DNA of 5,856 bases, taken from a bacterium. Its GTDB lineage: Bacteria > UBP15 > UBA6099 > DSWB01. Numbering within the stretch: the first letter of the stretch is position 1; each line of letters starts with the position of its first letter. Location: assembly GCA_020061125.1 (NCBI GenBank), contig JAGUYV010000163.1, forward strand, positions 1 through 5,856. Reading direction: 5' to 3'. The translations under genes were made by a program, and so were the position numbers. Shown piece after piece: positions 1-4,902 of this stretch. The notes under the pieces were generated by a model. It worked only from the letters and a program-made list of their open reading frames with translations. It made no database searches and had not been told where the DNA came from.

Positions 1-851
1 GCGCGCCGCCAGGCGCTGGCCGCCTCGCGCTTGTCGCCCAAGGCCCAGAACGCGTTGCCGAGGCGGAAATGAGCCTCGGGCGATTCTGGGTCCGCCTTCA
101 CGGCCTGCTCGAAGAACTTGAGCGCGCGCGAATACTTGCGGTCTTCGAAAAGAATGGTTCCCAGGCCGATGTATGCGTCCTGGTTGTCCGCGTCGAATTC
201 CAGGGCGCGGTTGAATTCCTCCTCGGCGTCGGCCACGGGGTAGTCGCCGTGGTCCAGGTACGCCATGGCCAGGTTCACATGCGCGTTGGGGTATGTGGGG
301 TCTATGGAGAGCGCTTTGCGGAAAGCGGCGATGGCCTCGTCAATGTTTTCGTCGTCGGCGTGGAGCATGCCCACAGCGTTCCATGCGGGCGCGTGGTCCG
401 GGTCCAGAGCCAGGGTTCTCTGATACGCGGCGCGCGCCGCGTCCGGGTCGTCGCTGTCGTCGCACAGATTGCCCAGTTCGTAGAATAACTCCGGGTTGTC
501 CGGTTCCAGGTCCGCGGCCTTTTGCAACGCCGCCAGGGCCTGGGGCGTACGCCCTGCCTCGGTATGGAGCTGGGCCATGAGCTGGAGCGAGGCGGAGTTG
601 TTCAGCGGTTCGAGCAGGCCCAGCGCCTGGTCCGCGCCTCCTGTGTTGATGAGCCATGCGGCCAGGGCCAGGGCTGTGCGCTCCGTATCAGGCTCCAGTG
701 CGCGCGCCCTTCGGATCACCGCCCCGGCTTCATCGAAGCGCCGCAGATACAAGTATGCGTTTCCCAGCCCCAGCAGCGCTTCCACATCGGTCATTGCGCC
801 CTTGAGCCGGGCCTTGTACGCCTGAATCTGATCGTCTATGGTTGATGCCAT
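1..851 (-). CDS. TPR-repeat protein, 3' end cut by left edge
   Basis: The reading frame is open from an ATG at 851 to the left edge, giving 283 complete residues with no stop. The translation is a series of tetratricopeptide repeats, at least seven: about residues 23-56, 86-118, 119-152, 153-186, 187-222, 224-257 and 258 onward. Most show the pattern of small and aromatic residues followed by a segment like FxxALxxDPxx, e.g. AFRKALSIDPTYPNA. No signal peptide or membrane segment is seen at the N-terminus (MASTIDDQIQ), so it is probably cytoplasmic. TPR arrays are protein-binding scaffolds; no enzymatic domain is visible and the partner is unknown. The start is supported by an AAAGGG element (858-863) 6 nt upstream and a TATAAT box at 879-884. 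It lies 65 bp downstream of the CDF transporter gene on the same strand, so read-through from that gene is possible. The repeat at 187-222 is 36 rather than 34 residues long. The C-terminus is unseen and could carry another domain. Confidence 0.88.
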   Translation of the reverse strand, partial: MASTIDDQIQAYKARLKGAMTDVEALLGLGNAYLYLRRFDEAGAVIRRARALEPDTERTALALAAWLINTGGADQALGLLEPLNNSASLQLMAQLHTEAGRTPQALAALQKAADLEPDNPELFYELGNLCDDSDDPDAARAAYQRTLALDPDHAPAWNAVGMLHADDENIDEAIAAFRKALSIDPTYPNAHVNLAMAYLDHGDYPVADAEEEFNRALEFDADNQDAYIGLGTILFEDRKYSRALKFFEQAVKADPESPEAHFRLGNAFWALGDKREAASAWRR

Positions 852-878
852 TGATTACCCTTTCAAAGCATTTGAGAA

Positions 879-907
879 ATTATAGCGCAAATGCGGATGC
901 GCACACA
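879..907 (-). promoter_or_regulatory. Candidate promoter of the TPR gene
   Basis: A perfect TATAAT -10 hexamer reads on the minus strand at 884-879, in the 65 bp gap between the CDF stop and the TPR start. Transcription would begin about 20 bp before the TPR ATG. The hexamer 17 bp upstream (907-902, TGTGTG) is a poor -35 match, so the promoter may be weak or activator-dependent. The box is seen directly; its use is inferred. Confidence 0.4.
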
Positions 908-916
908 CGGGCATTT

Positions 917-1816
917 CTATGCCGATGGGGAATCTTCGACAGGCTCCAGATGCGTGATCACATCGGCCACATCCGGGCCGAGTTCATACAGGCGGCGCTT
1001 GACGGCTTCGGAGATCTCATGGCCGCTGCGCACGGACAGGTCCGGGTCCACAAGCACATGCAGATCAACGAGGATGCCGTACCCCAGGCGGCGGGTGCGC
1101 AGCTTGTGAATCTGCTTCACCCCCGGGGTTTCTTCCGCAATCTTGTGAAGCTGTCCACGAATTTCCGGGTCCGCGCCCGCGTCGGACAGCTCACGCAGCG
1201 CGGGCATGATTATGCGGCCAGCGGCCTGGAGGATCAGCACCATGACCACCAGTGCGCCGATGTGGTCAAGAAAGTACCAGTCCGGGAAAATGATGGCCGC
1301 GCCCACGGCGGCCGCGGCGGGGATGGAGCTGAATGCGTCCGAGCGGTGATGCCAGGCGTTGGCGATCACGGCGGAGGATTTCATGCGGCGTCCCGCGGCC
1401 ACGGTCCAGCGGTACAGCAGTTCTTTGCTCACAAGGGAAACCAGCGCCGCGATCAAGGCCACAATACCGGGAGGGGGGTGATGCTCGCGGATTGTGCTCA
1501 AGGCCTCGTATCCGAGACCAACGGCTACGGCGGCGAGCGCAAGGCCGATGAAGAGGGACACCAGGGCTTCTATGCGCTGGTGTCCATGCGGATGATCCTG
1601 GTCCGGCGGCGCGCTCCAGAACCGCACTCCTACAATTACGGCCACATCTGTGACGCAATCGCTCAAACTGTGTACGCCGTCAGCAATCACGGCCTGGCTG
1701 TTGCCAAGCAAGCCCGCAAGAATTTTGCCCACAGTCAGCACGACATTGATTATCATGCCCCACCAGGTGATGCGGCGCACTTCGTTAATCAGCGATTCCT
1801 GTTTCATGGTTGTCAC
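917..1816 (-). CDS. Cation diffusion facilitator (CDF) family metal transporter
   Basis: A complete inner-membrane divalent metal transporter of the CDF family, which typically exports Zn, Co, Cd, Fe or Mn in exchange for protons. From the GTG start it has 299 residues, a usual CDF length. About six hydrophobic segments lie between residues 17 and 205, followed by a cytoplasmic dimerisation domain (about 210-299). Metal-site motifs are visible: HSLSD in TM2 (H49, D53, with D46 just before) and HHRSD in TM5 (H156, D160). The family segment DHPHGHQRIE (74-83) follows TM2. The C-terminal domain has the usual histidines in DLHV, SGHEI and THLEP. HxxxD in both helices fits Zn-type rather than the DxxxD Mn/Fe-type members, but specificity is an inference. 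Start choice: a GGAG element (1823-1826) sits 6 nt from the in-frame GTG at 1816 but 15 nt from the ATG at 1807, so either start is possible. A longer TTG start at 1879 would overlap the promoter and is rejected. The DUF1287 gene diverges from it. Confidence 0.93.
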   Translation of the reverse strand: MTTMKQESLINEVRRITWWGMIINVVLTVGKILAGLLGNSQAVIADGVHSLSDCVTDVAVIVGVRFWSAPPDQDHPHGHQRIEALVSLFIGLALAAVAVGLGYEALSTIREHHPPPGIVALIAALVSLVSKELLYRWTVAAGRRMKSSAVIANAWHHRSDAFSSIPAAAAVGAAIIFPDWYFLDHIGALVVMVLILQAAGRIIMPALRELSDAGADPEIRGQLHKIAEETPGVKQIHKLRTRRLGYGILVDLHVLVDPDLSVRSGHEISEAVKRRLYELGPDVADVITHLEPVEDSPSA

Positions 1817-1822
1817 GCCAAT

Positions 1823-1826
1823 CTCC
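1823..1826 (-). promoter_or_regulatory. Ribosome binding site deciding the CDF start
   Basis: GGAG on the minus strand is the only Shine-Dalgarno-like element ahead of the transporter. It is 6 nt from an in-frame GTG (1816) and 15 nt from the ATG (1807). The normal spacing favours GTG; the three-residue difference does not affect the domain. Confidence 0.5.
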
Positions 1827-1850
1827 GGATCCGGCGAGTTCAAATTCCTG

Positions 1851-1879
1851 ATTATACTTCCGCTCAAATGCCGCCGCAA
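1851..1879 (-). promoter_or_regulatory. Candidate sigma-70-type promoter of the CDF gene
   Basis: On the minus strand, a -35-like TTGCGG (1879-1874) is separated by 17 bp from a perfect TATAAT (1856-1851). Transcription would start near 1844 and leave a leader of about 30 nt before the GTG/ATG start. The leader contains the GGAG site. This is the best-formed promoter in the window. No clear Zur- or MerR-type dyad is seen in the spacer. Confidence 0.5.
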
Positions 1880-1880
1880 T

Positions 1881-1894
1881 CGTGCGCGCGCGCG
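1881..1894. repeat. Alternating CG tract between divergent promoters
   Basis: Fourteen bases of strict pyrimidine-purine alternation, mostly CG, are followed by A and seven T (1896-1902). The tract lies between the -35 element of the CDF promoter and the candidate promoter of the DUF1287 gene. Such tracts can adopt Z-form DNA under negative supercoiling, which divergent transcription generates. A regulatory role is inferred only. Confidence 0.4.
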
Positions 1895-1907
1895 ATTTTT
1901 TTCACGA

Positions 1908-1937
1908 GTGTCAGTTCCGGCGCTGCGGGTTTATGAT
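1908..1937 (+). promoter_or_regulatory. Candidate promoter of the DUF1287 gene
   Basis: GTGTCA (1908-1913) resembles a -35 at four of six positions. After 18 bp comes TATGAT (1932-1937), five of six matches to the -10 consensus. A start near 1944 would leave about 38 nt of leader. An alternative -10, TATGAA, follows at 1943-1948, so the exact start is uncertain. Confidence 0.35.
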
Positions 1938-1949
1938 TTCATTATGAAA
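1937..1949. repeat. 13-bp AT-rich palindrome at the DUF1287 promoter
   Basis: TTTCAT-T-ATGAAA is a perfect inverted repeat with 6-bp arms and a one-base centre. It directly abuts the proposed -10 and covers the likely transcription start, the usual place for a repressor operator. A direct repeat of TTATGA (1931-1936 and 1942-1947, 11 bp apart) overlaps it. The symmetry is seen; operator function is a guess. Confidence 0.3.
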
Positions 1950-1964
1950 AACAATGCACCGTGC

Positions 1965-1972
1965 GGGAGGAG
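1965..1972 (+). promoter_or_regulatory. Strong ribosome binding site of the DUF1287 gene
   Basis: GGGAGGAG ends 9 nt before the ATG at 1982. It sets the start at 1982 rather than the in-frame GTG at 1961, which lies upstream of the site. Confidence 0.7.
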
Positions 1973-1981
1973 TCAAGCGAG

Positions 1982-2734
1982 ATGAAGCGGAGACATGCGG
2001 CCACGGCGTTTCTGGGGCTGTTCATGCTCATGGCCCTGGGGTTTTGCGTGTGCTGCGAGCAGGGCGCGCGCGTGGCGCGCGGCGCCGAGTCCAGCAGCGA
2101 ACAGCCGGTTCCCGCCAGGGCGCAACCGCCGTCCGGGTACTCCGGCGCGCCGGTCTGGAAGCCCGCGACGGATCGCGACACATTCCTCTATAATCTGTCT
2201 CTTGCCGCCATCGAGCGCACCCGCCACGAGGTGGAATATGATCCCGCGTACATGGTTCTGGACTATCCCGGCGGGGATGTGCCGGACAACAAGGGCGTAT
2301 GCGCGGATGTGGTGGTGCGCGCATACCGCGCTCTGGGCATTGACCTGCAGGTGGATGTGCACCAGGACATGAAGGCGAATTTCAGCCGTTACCCCAACCG
2401 TTGGGGCCTCAAGCGCCCGGACAAAAATATCGACCACCGCCGCGTGTTGAACCTCATGACACTGTTTTCGCGCAAGGGAACCGTTCTGCCCGTCACGGAC
2501 AACCCCGCGGATTACCTGCCGGGCCATATCGTGTCCTGGGACCTCAACGGCAAAGGGCTGACGCATATCGGCATCGTCACGCATGTGCGCGGGTCCGGCG
2601 GCCGGTTTAAAATCGTGCACAATATCGGACGCGGCCCGCATCTCGAAGATGTGCTTTTCGACTGGAAAATCATCGGCCACCACACATATTTCGGCGACAA
2701 AAAATTCAATGCCGAAGGCAAGCGCATCCCGTGA
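1982..2734 (+). CDS. Exported DUF1287 (YijF family) protein
   Basis: A complete 250-residue protein. Residues 1-35 form an export signal (MKRRH, then a hydrophobic stretch to about 25), followed by a Pro/Ser-rich linker to about 60. From about residue 66 to 237 it matches the DUF1287 family, which includes E. coli YijF, through family hallmarks: YDPAY, DYPGGDVP, GVCADVVVRAYRALGIDLQ, VHQDM, NIDHRRVLNL, PGHIVSWDL, THIGIVT and VHNIG. The family has no established reaction. The order Cys (C107), His (H195), His-Asn (H213, N214) recalls the NlpC/P60-like papain fold, so a periplasmic cysteine peptidase or amidase acting on the wall is a reasonable but unproven inference. Cysteines C22, C24 and C25 follow the hydrophobic core, but the sequence before them (ALGFC) is not a classical lipobox; cleavage after VARG is an alternative. 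The EEP/PIG-L gene follows after 79 bp on the same strand. Family assignment is firm; function is not. Confidence 0.92.
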   Translation: MKRRHAATAFLGLFMLMALGFCVCCEQGARVARGAESSSEQPVPARAQPPSGYSGAPVWKPATDRDTFLYNLSLAAIERTRHEVEYDPAYMVLDYPGGDVPDNKGVCADVVVRAYRALGIDLQVDVHQDMKANFSRYPNRWGLKRPDKNIDHRRVLNLMTLFSRKGTVLPVTDNPADYLPGHIVSWDLNGKGLTHIGIVTHVRGSGGRFKIVHNIGRGPHLEDVLFDWKIIGHHTYFGDKKFNAEGKRIP

Positions 2735-2739
2735 CCGCC

Positions 2740-2769
2740 TTCACGCCGCGCCTCGCCGCGGGGTATAAT
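2740..2769 (+). promoter_or_regulatory. Candidate promoter of the EEP/PIG-L gene
   Basis: TTCACG (2740-2745, four of six to TTGACA) is followed after 18 bp by a perfect TATAAT (2764-2769). A start near 2776 gives a leader of about 38 nt. A GC-rich inverted repeat, CCGCG-N6-CGCGG (2746-2761), sits between the two hexamers. It has no T-run after it, so it is not a terminator, but it could be a binding site or a stem. Confidence 0.42.
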
Positions 2770-2813
2770 ATGGTCCGGCCGTTGCGGCAATTTTCCTTGC
2801 CTGGAGACGCATC

Positions 2814-4418
2814 ATGAAAAGACTCGTTTTCGCTCTGTTGCTAATCGTTTTTTGCGCAGTTTGCGCGCCCGCGCAGGAAACCGTCACGCTCTCGGTCATG
2901 AGCATCAATTTGCGTCACAATTCCGACTGGTGGGAAGAGCGCTTCCCGCTCATCGCGGATGAAATCGCGCGCCTCAAGCCGGACCTCATCGGGCTGCAGG
3001 AAGTGGAGATTGGCGTGAATCAGTCCCGCGTGCTTCTGGACCTTGTGGCGGAGCGCGATCCCGCACTGAAATACGAGTTTTATGAGCAACTCAAAACCGG
3101 CGTGGACATGATCTCGGGCGAGGGCGTGGCCATCTTCAGCCGGTATCCCATGACCGCGCGCAAAATGCGCGATCTGCAGCACGGGCGCCCCGTGGTTGCG
3201 GCCCGCATACAGGTCAGCGAGTCGCTTTCCGTGGATTTTTTCAACACGCACCTTCACCATCAGGGCGGCGACGAAGTGCGCCTGCCGCAGGCGCAAAAGG
3301 TCACGGATTTCATGGACAAATTGAGCGCGGGCCGGCTCGCGTTTCTCACCGGAGACATGAACGCGCGGGATGATTCGCAGACCATCGCGCACTTTTTATC
3401 CTCGGGCCTCGAGGACGCTTATACGGCCGTGCATGGAACCGATCTCGGGCAGGATGACATGACCTCACCTATTTTTCTGGCCCAAACGCCCGTGCCCCAG
3501 AGTCCGGCCAACCGCATTGATTATGTGTTCTACACGCAGCCCGAAAACGGTCCGCGCGTTACAGAGGTGCGCCGCGCCGAGGTGTGCTTCCGCAACCACA
3601 ATGAAAAGGGCCTGTACCCTTCGGACCATCTGGGCGTGATCGCGGAATTCGAGATTGCGGCAGCCCCAGCCGCGGCCGGCCCGGTTCTGTACATCTTCGC
3701 GCACCAGGACGACGAGTCGCTGATCATCGCCAAAATGCGTAGTGACGCGCGCTCCGGACGCATCGTGCACGCCATCTGGATCACCGACGGCAGCGGCACC
3801 GCGGACCCGGTTCTCCGGGACGCGGAGTCCCGCGGCGTCATGAAACACATCGGCGTGCCGGACGCCAACATTCACTTTCTGGGCTTCAAGGACCGCGAAT
3901 CCTGGAAATCCCTGCCCGAAGTTCATGCCGCAGTGCTGCGCATCGCAAATGCGGTTCAGCCCGTGGAGATCGTGGCCAATGCCTACGAGGGCGGCAACAT
4001 AGACCACGATGTGGCGTCGCTCATGGGAACCCTTACAGCCAAAGCCGTGCCCTCGGTCAAGGCGTTCTTTGAGTTTCCGCTCTACAATTCGTGGAAAGGA
4101 CAGTACCAGGTCAACAAATTCATCCCGCGCGACGATGTGGAAACCCTGTACACGCCGCTTGACGCGGAACTCGGCCGCCTCAAGATGGAGGTCATCGAAA
4201 TGTACCCCACGCAGGCGGAAATCGTGGACACGCTCAAGCTCATGATAGACAAGAACAAGCTCAAGAAATACGGCGAGCCGTACCGCCCCGCGCCCGCGCA
4301 TGACTATATGCAGCGGCCCATGCAGGGCGCGCTTCTATACGAGGGCAACGCCCGCAACCCCGTGTCGTTCGAAGACTGGTTGAGCGCCGTGGGGCCGTTT
4401 TTGCAATCCCTGAAATAA
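2814..4418 (+). CDS. Secreted EEP-domain / PIG-L deacetylase fusion protein
   Basis: A complete 534-residue protein starting at an ATG with GGAG (2803-2806) 7 nt upstream. Residues 1-20 are a signal peptide with a probable signal peptidase I site at APA-QE. Residues 24-281 are an endonuclease/exonuclease/phosphatase domain: N32 (SINLR), E63 (LQEV), R110 (FSRYP), H146 (NTHLHH), D181 and N183 (GDMNA), D236 (RIDYV), D271-H272 (SDH). All core metal-binding and catalytic positions are present. After a short Ala-rich linker (282-289), residues 290 to about 520 form a PIG-L/LmbE domain: AHQDDE (296-301, H297 and D300 as metal ligands, D299 as base; Gln replaces the usual Pro), ITDGSG (323-328), and a late histidine in NIDHD (H398). 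EEP enzymes cleave phosphodiesters or phosphomonoesters; PIG-L enzymes remove N-acetyl groups from GlcNAc-type sugars with Zn. The natural substrate is unknown; a phosphorylated glycolipid or glycan outside the cytoplasm would use both activities. No stop or frameshift separates the domains, so this is a true fusion. Confidence 0.93.
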   Translation: MKRLVFALLLIVFCAVCAPAQETVTLSVMSINLRHNSDWWEERFPLIADEIARLKPDLIGLQEVEIGVNQSRVLLDLVAERDPALKYEFYEQLKTGVDMISGEGVAIFSRYPMTARKMRDLQHGRPVVAARIQVSESLSVDFFNTHLHHQGGDEVRLPQAQKVTDFMDKLSAGRLAFLTGDMNARDDSQTIAHFLSSGLEDAYTAVHGTDLGQDDMTSPIFLAQTPVPQSPANRIDYVFYTQPENGPRVTEVRRAEVCFRNHNEKGLYPSDHLGVIAEFEIAAAPAAAGPVLYIFAHQDDESLIIAKMRSDARSGRIVHAIWITDGSGTADPVLRDAESRGVMKHIGVPDANIHFLGFKDRESWKSLPEVHAAVLRIANAVQPVEIVANAYEGGNIDHDVASLMGTLTAKAVPSVKAFFEFPLYNSWKGQYQVNKFIPRDDVETLYTPLDAELGRLKMEVIEMYPTQAEIVDTLKLMIDKNKLKKYGEPYRPAPAHDYMQRPMQGALLYEGNARNPVSFEDWLSAVGPFLQSLK

Positions 4419-4470
4419 AAGTATGCCGAATAGGGACAACGCTCGCGGGCAAATTTCCATGGTGCGGAAC

Positions 4471-4488
4471 CGCGCGGCGCCGTGCGCG
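4471..4488. repeat. GC-rich inverted repeat upstream of the small Cys gene
   Basis: CGCGC (4471-4475) and GCGCG (4484-4488) are complementary around an 8-base centre that contains GGCGCC. It lies where a -35 would be expected for the TATAAT at 4492. No T-run follows, so it is a poor terminator for the preceding gene. Possible stem or protein site; function unknown. Confidence 0.25.
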
Positions 4489-4491
4489 TGT

Positions 4492-4497
4492 TATAAT
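4492..4497 (+). promoter_or_regulatory. Candidate -10 box of the small Cys-protein gene
   Basis: A perfect TATAAT in the 135 bp gap between the EEP/PIG-L stop and the next ATG. No convincing -35 is seen at 16-18 bp. The leader of about 50 nt is A-rich and contains an 8-bp palindrome, TGCCGGCA (4512-4519), flanked by runs of five and six A. Confidence 0.4.
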
Positions 4498-4553
4498 TAC
4501 GCCGTAAAAACTGCCGGCAAAAAACATAAACCAAAAACGGGAGGGTATCTGAC

Positions 4554-4784
4554 ATGGCCACAGCAAAGAAGACATCCAAAAAGAAAAGCGCGGAAGCGGC
4601 TGCGCCCGTGCAGCACAAACTGTTTGAAGCCCACGCCGGGCACGCCAATCACCTGTGCGAACTGGTATCCAAGCGCCAGATGGCCAAAGTGGCCCGCGCC
4701 GCCAAGGACGCCAAATACATCTGCCACATCTGCGGGCGCGGCGCAAGCAAGGCCTCAAGCCTCTGCGAGCCGGTGGAAATCTGA
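4554..4784 (+). CDS. Small basic protein with C-terminal Cys motif (zinc-ribbon-like)
   Basis: A 76-residue protein with a strong GGGAGGG ribosome binding site (4539-4545) 8 nt before the ATG. The N-terminus (residues 2-12) is rich in Lys and Ala, giving a flexible basic arm. A His-rich stretch HAGHANHLC (28-35 region) brings C35 close to several histidines. The C-terminus reads YICHICGRGASKASSLCEP, with C57 and C60 as a CxxC knuckle and C71 ten residues later. With C35 there are four cysteines, enough for one zinc site, but the spacing is not a standard two-knuckle ribbon. I do not recognise a named family. Possible roles are nucleic-acid binding, given the basic arm, or a small metal-binding accessory. 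No signal peptide is seen. It has its own candidate promoter and is followed after 38 bp by a terminator, so it is probably a single-gene transcript. Confidence 0.8.
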   Translation: MATAKKTSKKKSAEAAAPVQHKLFEAHAGHANHLCELVSKRQMAKVARAAKDAKYICHICGRGASKASSLCEPVEI

Positions 4785-4822
4785 TTCACAGGTTTTTTGC
4801 AGTCAATCAATACAAAAGAAAC

Positions 4823-4851
4823 GCCACCCGATTAAGGGTGGCATTTTGTTT
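4823..4851. terminator. Rho-independent terminator, probably bidirectional
   Basis: A perfect 7-bp stem GCCACCC (4823-4829) / GGGTGGC (4836-4842) with loop GATTAA is followed by ATTTTGTTT on the plus strand. On the minus strand the same stem is followed by GTTTCTTTTG, also T-rich. It lies between the convergent small Cys gene and the PBP gene and could end both transcripts. Confidence 0.85.
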
Positions 4852-4902
4852 ACAACACCGAATGCAAACGAATAGCGCGGGGCGCTGTGAAACGGCCTTG
4901 AT

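Noticed and set aside
69-488. Plus-strand open frame in the left region
   Set aside because: It lies antisense to the TPR gene, whose repeat pattern runs through the whole interval on the minus strand.
1817-1879. N-terminal extension of the CDF protein from a TTG at 1879
   Set aside because: The TTG is part of the -35 element and the extension contains the TATAAT box; the GGAG site points to the later GTG or ATG.
1881-1902. CG tract plus T-run as a rho-independent terminator
   Set aside because: The CG run can only fold with a loop too small for a stable hairpin, and no plus-strand gene lies upstream to be terminated.
842-1936. Long plus-strand open frame (364 codons) opposite the CDF gene
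   Set aside because: It is antisense to a clear CDF transporter, its translation shows no family pattern or hydrophobic organisation, and GC-rich coding DNA often leaves such open frames.
3465-4301. Minus-strand open frame (278 codons) opposite the EEP/PIG-L gene
   Set aside because: Shadow of the firmly identified gene on the other strand; no recognisable domain and no ribosome binding site noticed.
4423-4875. Plus-strand open frame starting just after the EEP/PIG-L stop
   Set aside because: It overlaps the small Cys gene in another frame and runs through the TATAAT box, the ribosome binding site and the terminator; no coding pattern.
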